64,000 nucleotides of DNA from assembly GCA_036873135.1 (NCBI GenBank), contig JAPTYO010000009.1, positions 29,347,756 to 29,411,755 on the forward strand. The letters are read 5' to 3'. The notes below the pieces were generated by a model. That model saw only the letters and a list, made by a program, of their open reading frames with translations, had not been told where the DNA came from and ran no database searches. Shown piece by piece: positions 59,847 through 64,000 of the stretch. Numbering within the stretch: the first letter of the stretch is position 1; every line of letters begins with the position of its first letter. This stretch comes from Clarkia xantiana subsp. parviflora (taxonomy: Eukaryota > Streptophyta > Magnoliopsida > Myrtales > Onagraceae). The translations under genes were made by a program, and so were the position numbers.

Positions 59847-60583
59847 GGGGTAACAAGTCTTTTGGTCCATGATATTTGACCACTTTTGAGTTTTGGTCCA
59901 TTATGTTTTTTTTTTGCCTAGTTTTGGTATCATATGTTTGCAGATTTTTCTAGTTTTGATCCGACCGTTATATTCTGTCCATTTTTTCCGTTAAGTGACA
60001 TGTGCAAGTCACGTGATCCACCCTAAAATTTCAATTTTGTTCAATTTAGTCCTTCTAATACTTTCCTTTTTTTTTTCAATTATGTCTCGGAGTTTCAAAT
60101 TGACCCCAATTGGACAATTAATTGACCCAGCCTATGCTAGCCCAGGGCTGAGTCCAACCCTGGTAAGGGTCTCCTGGGTCCGGCGACCCCGACCGGGGTC
60201 TGGCCCAGCCCTAGGCTAGCCTTGGGCTAGATCAATTGGACCTAGTTCAATTTGGGGCGAAATTGTAGGTCCAATAGGCTAGCCCAGGGCAAGGTCAATT
60301 GGACCTAGCTGTTCAATTGGGGTCAATTTTGAAAATTCGCGACTAAATTGAACAAAAAAAAGTTAGGAAATTATCAGAGGGACTAAATTGAACAAAATTG
60401 AAAGTTTAGGGTGAATCACGTGACTTGCACATGTCACTTAACAGAAAAAATTGACGGAATGTAAAGGTCGGAGCAAAACTAGAAAAATTTGCAAATATAT
60501 GGTACCAAAACTAGGCAAAAATAAAATCATGGACTAAAATCCAAAAGTAGTCAAATATTATAGACCAAAAGACATGTTAACCC
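59847..60583. mobile_element. 737-bp long-inverted-repeat MITE
   Basis: Arms of about 200 bp or more, beginning GGGGTAACAAGTCTTTTGG on the left and GGGTTAACATGTCTTTTGG at the right as reverse complement. An 8-bp direct repeat TGTATATA flanks it (59839-59846 and 60584-60591). The centre repeats CTAGCCCAGGGC-type words in inverted order. No transposase. Superfamily is unclear (hAT or Mutator-like); the low-complexity flanks weaken the duplication. Confidence 0.75.
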
Positions 60584-61884
60584 TGTATATATATAAACTT
60601 TACAAATGAAAATGATATTCTCTTCCTTACGAAATAACCTGATTTCATCGAATTGAACCTAGAAGTAGTTTCCACTTCTTAAAAAAAACCTACTATATAT
60701 GTACTAGTGGCTTTCCCCGCGCACAGCGCGGGTTGATGGTTTTTTTTTAATTTTATTATGTTGGATAGAATTTTAGGTTTTTTTTTTGTTTAATTTGAAA
60801 TTGAATTAAACCTGGTTATTTACATTTTGTTGTGATGTGTTTTTTTCATGGTTAAGGAATGTAGAAATATATTTATTTAAATATTATCATGTGTAAATAA
60901 TGTAGTTGAGTATGCATATAAAATGATAGTTTATCAATGAAGATATTGGACATTGGTTTGTAATGATGCGATTGATGAGTCATTTTTTTAAATTACTAAA
61001 TCTTAAGTCTTTACCCCTATATGTATGTTCTAATAAGTATATACTTTGTACTATATAATTCTTTAAATATACATAGTATATATATAAAATTGATTTTTTT
61101 TATTATAGGGGATATTAGAATTTAAAAAAATATACATGATGATTTACATTATTTGATATGAAAAGAAATTAATAAATTTTATTTATTTTATAGATAATAA
61201 ATAATAATGCGACAAACCCCACTTTGGTCTATATGGATTAAAAGTTATATGTACGTACGATCAAAAAAATTAATTATATTTATGATTAGTATTTTGTTAT
61301 CATGATATTATAAGATAAAATAGGTGAATGAATTTTGGTGCATCCGAATGTCTAATGAACTCGAAGAAATCTAAGGTACAATAAAATAACTGTTGCAAAA
61401 AAAAAAAAAATACAATATGGCATAAAATTTAGTAGAAATGTATAAACCTCTTAACAGGGAGAATTTGAAGACACCTAGTAAAAATGGAAAAAAGATACCT
61501 AAGAAACGAATAGGGGCCAAAAAACACATGAATATGGTATAAAGTACATAAATTAAAATAAAGAAACATAATAAATTTGTAATATTATCAAGCAGAATAA
61601 ATATTGTCATTAACAATTTTATATTTTGAACTACAAACTATATTTGCAATAGATTAATAAAAATAATATAGGAATTAAATCTTTAATTTAAAGGGAAAAT
61701 GTAATAATCTGATTAATACTAAATAAATAATTTACAAAAGACTACATATAGATATTTAGGAAATCGACTTACATGTTAGTGTTAAAGAAATATGGAATAT
61801 TATTTACTAAAATAATAAAATAAATAAAACATATATGTGAAAATATCTATTAGCATGGAAAGGAAAGATATTTAAAATTTAAAA

Positions 61885-61888
<4 letters not shown>

Positions 61889-61947
<59 letters not shown>
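61889..61947. repeat. (AT)n microsatellite
   Basis: Pure TA run of about 29 units. Confidence 0.97.
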
Positions 61948-61950
<3 letters not shown>

Positions 61951-62101
61951 GAATAACAATAAAACAAAGTTAACGTACATGTCATAATCCACTACTAAAC
62001 ATACCATACATATATGTGGTTATTATTCGTAAGTGGTAAGTGGAAGAATATTAAATCTTAAACATGCATGTCATAACTATTCATATGTGATTATTGTATG
62101 T

Positions 62102-62300
62102 ATATGGTAATTATTTATTGTGTAGTCTTAAATTTGAATGATCTTCCTAAATTTTTTTCTTTCAAATTTCCTATGTGAATAATTTATTCTTAATTAGTAT
62201 ATATGGTAATTATTTATTGTGTAGTCTTAAATTTGAATGGTCTTCCTAAATTTTTTTCTTTCAAATTTCCTACGTGAATAATTTATTCTTAATTAGTATT
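62102..62300. repeat. 99-bp tandem duplication
   Basis: Two adjacent copies starting ATATGGTAATTATTTATTG, differing at about two positions. Confidence 0.93.
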
Positions 62301-62651
62301 GAATTGTTTAATTTGCGTTTTTAACCAAGAAACTCCTATATAGAAACTTTTTTGTTTTTTTTTTTGTAAACGTCCTATATAGAAACCATTTTCTTTACCA
62401 TATATATAGAAATCATTTTCTTTTTTAACTATTATATTAATTATTCAATATCAAATCATATAAAAAAAGTTAAATATTCCTTTCGTAGTATATATAATAG
62501 TCGAGAACATCTGTAAAGAAAATTTAGGAACTAATTTTATTTAAGGGGAAAGTAAATGTAGAAAAGTGATAGCTAGGTTTAATTGATAATCAAAGGTCAC
62601 AAGCGGCCGTCAGCACTAAGGCATAGACACTTGAGACTTGAGAGAGGAGTG

Positions 62652-62737
62652 ATGGAAGAGATAAGAGGGATCTTGAGGGTTTCAGAGCTCCGTCAGCTCT
62701 CTTCTGGCCGCGTTGTCGACTCTTTTCTGACCGCAAG
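62652..62737 (+). pseudogene. Possible captured first exon in the Helitron
   Basis: ATG followed by 28 codons (MEEIRGILRVSELRQLSSGR...) ending in AAG before GTGACC, a plausible donor. A second open block at about 62884-63017 reads VVDIETHVDTEDLSGDG. Composition is unlike the AT-rich surroundings. I do not recognise the source gene. Confidence 0.4.
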
Positions 62738-63378
62738 GTGACCTCCACACTGGCATTAGAGAGAGACCGCCCTTAACCAAGGCGTATTGTTCATCTTCGT
62801 TTGCGTACGTACCTTGTAGATTTGAGTGGGACCCTTTGGGTTCGAATCCCAACTTGACTATGCATTTTCTTCTTTAAAACCTGTAGTGGATATAGAGACA
62901 CATGTGGATACAGAAGATCTAAGTGGAGATGGCAGTGAAAGCTGGAGATCTCGGTTTGAACCAGGAGATCTGGATTCGAAAACTCATATTGGGATTTTTG
63001 ATTTTTTCATGCTTGCATGAATCTGCTGACGATTTCTTCCATTATGATGAGGTTCCAACAATCGGTATTGAAGGTATCGAGCCCTGACTCCATGATCAAT
63101 AGAAGGTTAGCAAGATTTTTAGACTAATTGATTGGATATGATTTAATTACAGTAATTTTAATTGAATAAAATCCTAGTCCTACTGATTATCATTTTCTTG
63201 ATGGTTCATGCTTCCTTTTATAGGTCTTCATAAACTTAATAACAAAATAGATTATTTGAAAGAGACGAAGCAGCATCCATCAGTTATAGAATTAATTAAT
63301 TGAATTGAATGAAATTGATTATTTGGAATAGAAGAAGTCTGTACTTTCGGTTACGGAGTTGCAAACGTCCGTGTTAAG

Positions 63379-63803
63379 TTTGCTTTGTAATTAATGTAAT
63401 TAATATTTGTTTGTTGAGTTATGTTTTAATGTTTATTTGGAGCAACCTGATTGGATGTAGATGCTGATGTGTCAGCCTCATATTGCTCTAACATCAGTAT
63501 TAGTATATGAGAGATTAGACAAATATTGTATATATAGATAGATAAATAATAAAGTTATAATAATAAGAGAGTTGATGTTGTAACCGAAATTTTGCTTTGT
63601 AATTAATGTAATTAATATTTGTTTGTTGAGTTATGTTTTAATGTTTATTTGGAGCAACCTGATTGGATGTAGATGCTGATGTGTCAGCCTCATATTGCTC
63701 TAACATCAGTATTAGTATATGAGAGATTAGACAAATATTGTATATATAGATAGATAAATAATAAAGTTATAATAATAAGAGAGTTGATGTTGTAACCGAA
63801 ATT
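63379..63803. repeat. 212-bp tandem duplication at the Helitron 5' end
   Basis: Two apparently identical copies (63379-63590 and 63591-63802) starting TTTGCTTTGTAATTAATG. Each contains the presumed Helitron 5' terminus. Confidence 0.93.
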
Positions 63804-63896
63804 AGTATTGATAAAAGTTGAGGTGTCACCTTTTAATTGGCTAGTTCTGATGATGTGTCAGTCTAAGAATAGCACATATCCAGAATTAGTATAATA

Positions 63897-64000
63897 CTAG
63901 TGGCTTTCCCCGCGCACAGCGCGGGTTGATGATTTATTTTATTTTATTTTATTATGTTGGATAGAATTTTAGGTTTTTTTTGTTTAATTTGAAATTGAAT
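63897..64000 (-). mobile_element. Second copy of the same Helitron family, cut by the window edge
   Basis: Same hairpin and CTAG end (63900-63897) as at 60704, and the following about 100 bp are almost identical. The element continues beyond the window. Confidence 0.8.

Larger units (their letters stand above)
60704..63545 (-). mobile_element. Non-autonomous Helitron, possibly carrying host exons
   Basis: On the minus strand its 3' end is a CCCGCGCTGTGCGCGGG hairpin, GAAAGCCA and CTAG (60707-60704), followed by T. The 5' end is tentatively the TCTATCTATATATACAA start near 63545. The body is AT-rich with an AT microsatellite (61889-61947) and a more balanced, exon-like part at 62590-63030. 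No Rep/helicase is seen. Confidence 0.6.

Noticed and set aside
62838..62875. tRNA-like T-arm (TTGGGTTCGAATCCCAA)
   Set aside because: The stem-loop is perfect, but no matching acceptor strand, D-arm or anticodon arm is found in the 75 bases upstream.

Overview
This window is nuclear DNA from a eudicot plant. It holds two intact, intron-containing host genes set in a dense, nested landscape of transposable elements. The species cannot be named from the sequence alone. The plant call rests on GT-AG introns, on two conserved plant protein families, and on the element types: Tat-lineage Ty3/Gypsy with two RNase H domains, Ty1/Copia with an initiator-Met-tRNA primer site, Helitrons, hAT and PIF/Harbinger-like MITEs.

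Host genes. (1) 4644-16976 (+) is a 17-exon Furry/MOR2/PAG1-family cell-morphogenesis scaffold. I assembled it at 2,141 codons with every splice phase consistent. Its last exon alone is 3,042 bp. (2) 41816-44727 (-) is a 5-exon, 468-codon AAAP amino-acid transporter of the AVT6 group, with a probable non-coding first exon and a TATA box near 45525.

Mobile DNA, left to right. Gypsy A (1-4338, minus, cut by the window edge) ends 305 bp upstream of the Furry-like start codon. A hAT MITE (17625-18533) sits inside an older inverted repeat. A Helitron end lies at 20114. A Copia element (21285-38250, minus) is split inside its integrase by Gypsy B (25481-34526, plus). Another Helitron (about 38638-40110) carries an exon-like fragment. 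Gypsy C (47911-58750, plus) is inserted in the terminal inverted repeat of a PIF/Harbinger-like MITE (47118-58770), and its right LTR carries a hAT MITE (57868-58514). A 737-bp inverted-repeat element (59847-60583) and two Helitron ends (60704 and 63897) close the window. Target-site duplications are visible for six insertions, so the order of insertion can be read directly.

Most notable. Gypsy B and Gypsy C both carry, between their coding region and 3' LTR, a tandem-repeat array followed by an antisense transcription unit with its own TATA box and GT-AG introns. In B this unit is an intact spliced 112-codon frame. In C it is a decayed multi-exon gene. Gypsy C also has an unusual gag-protease-second gag layout with no reverse transcriptase or integrase, and Gypsy B has lost the middle of its integrase core, so both look non-autonomous. 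The array in B has an 81-bp, three-unit higher-order repeat, like a young satellite.
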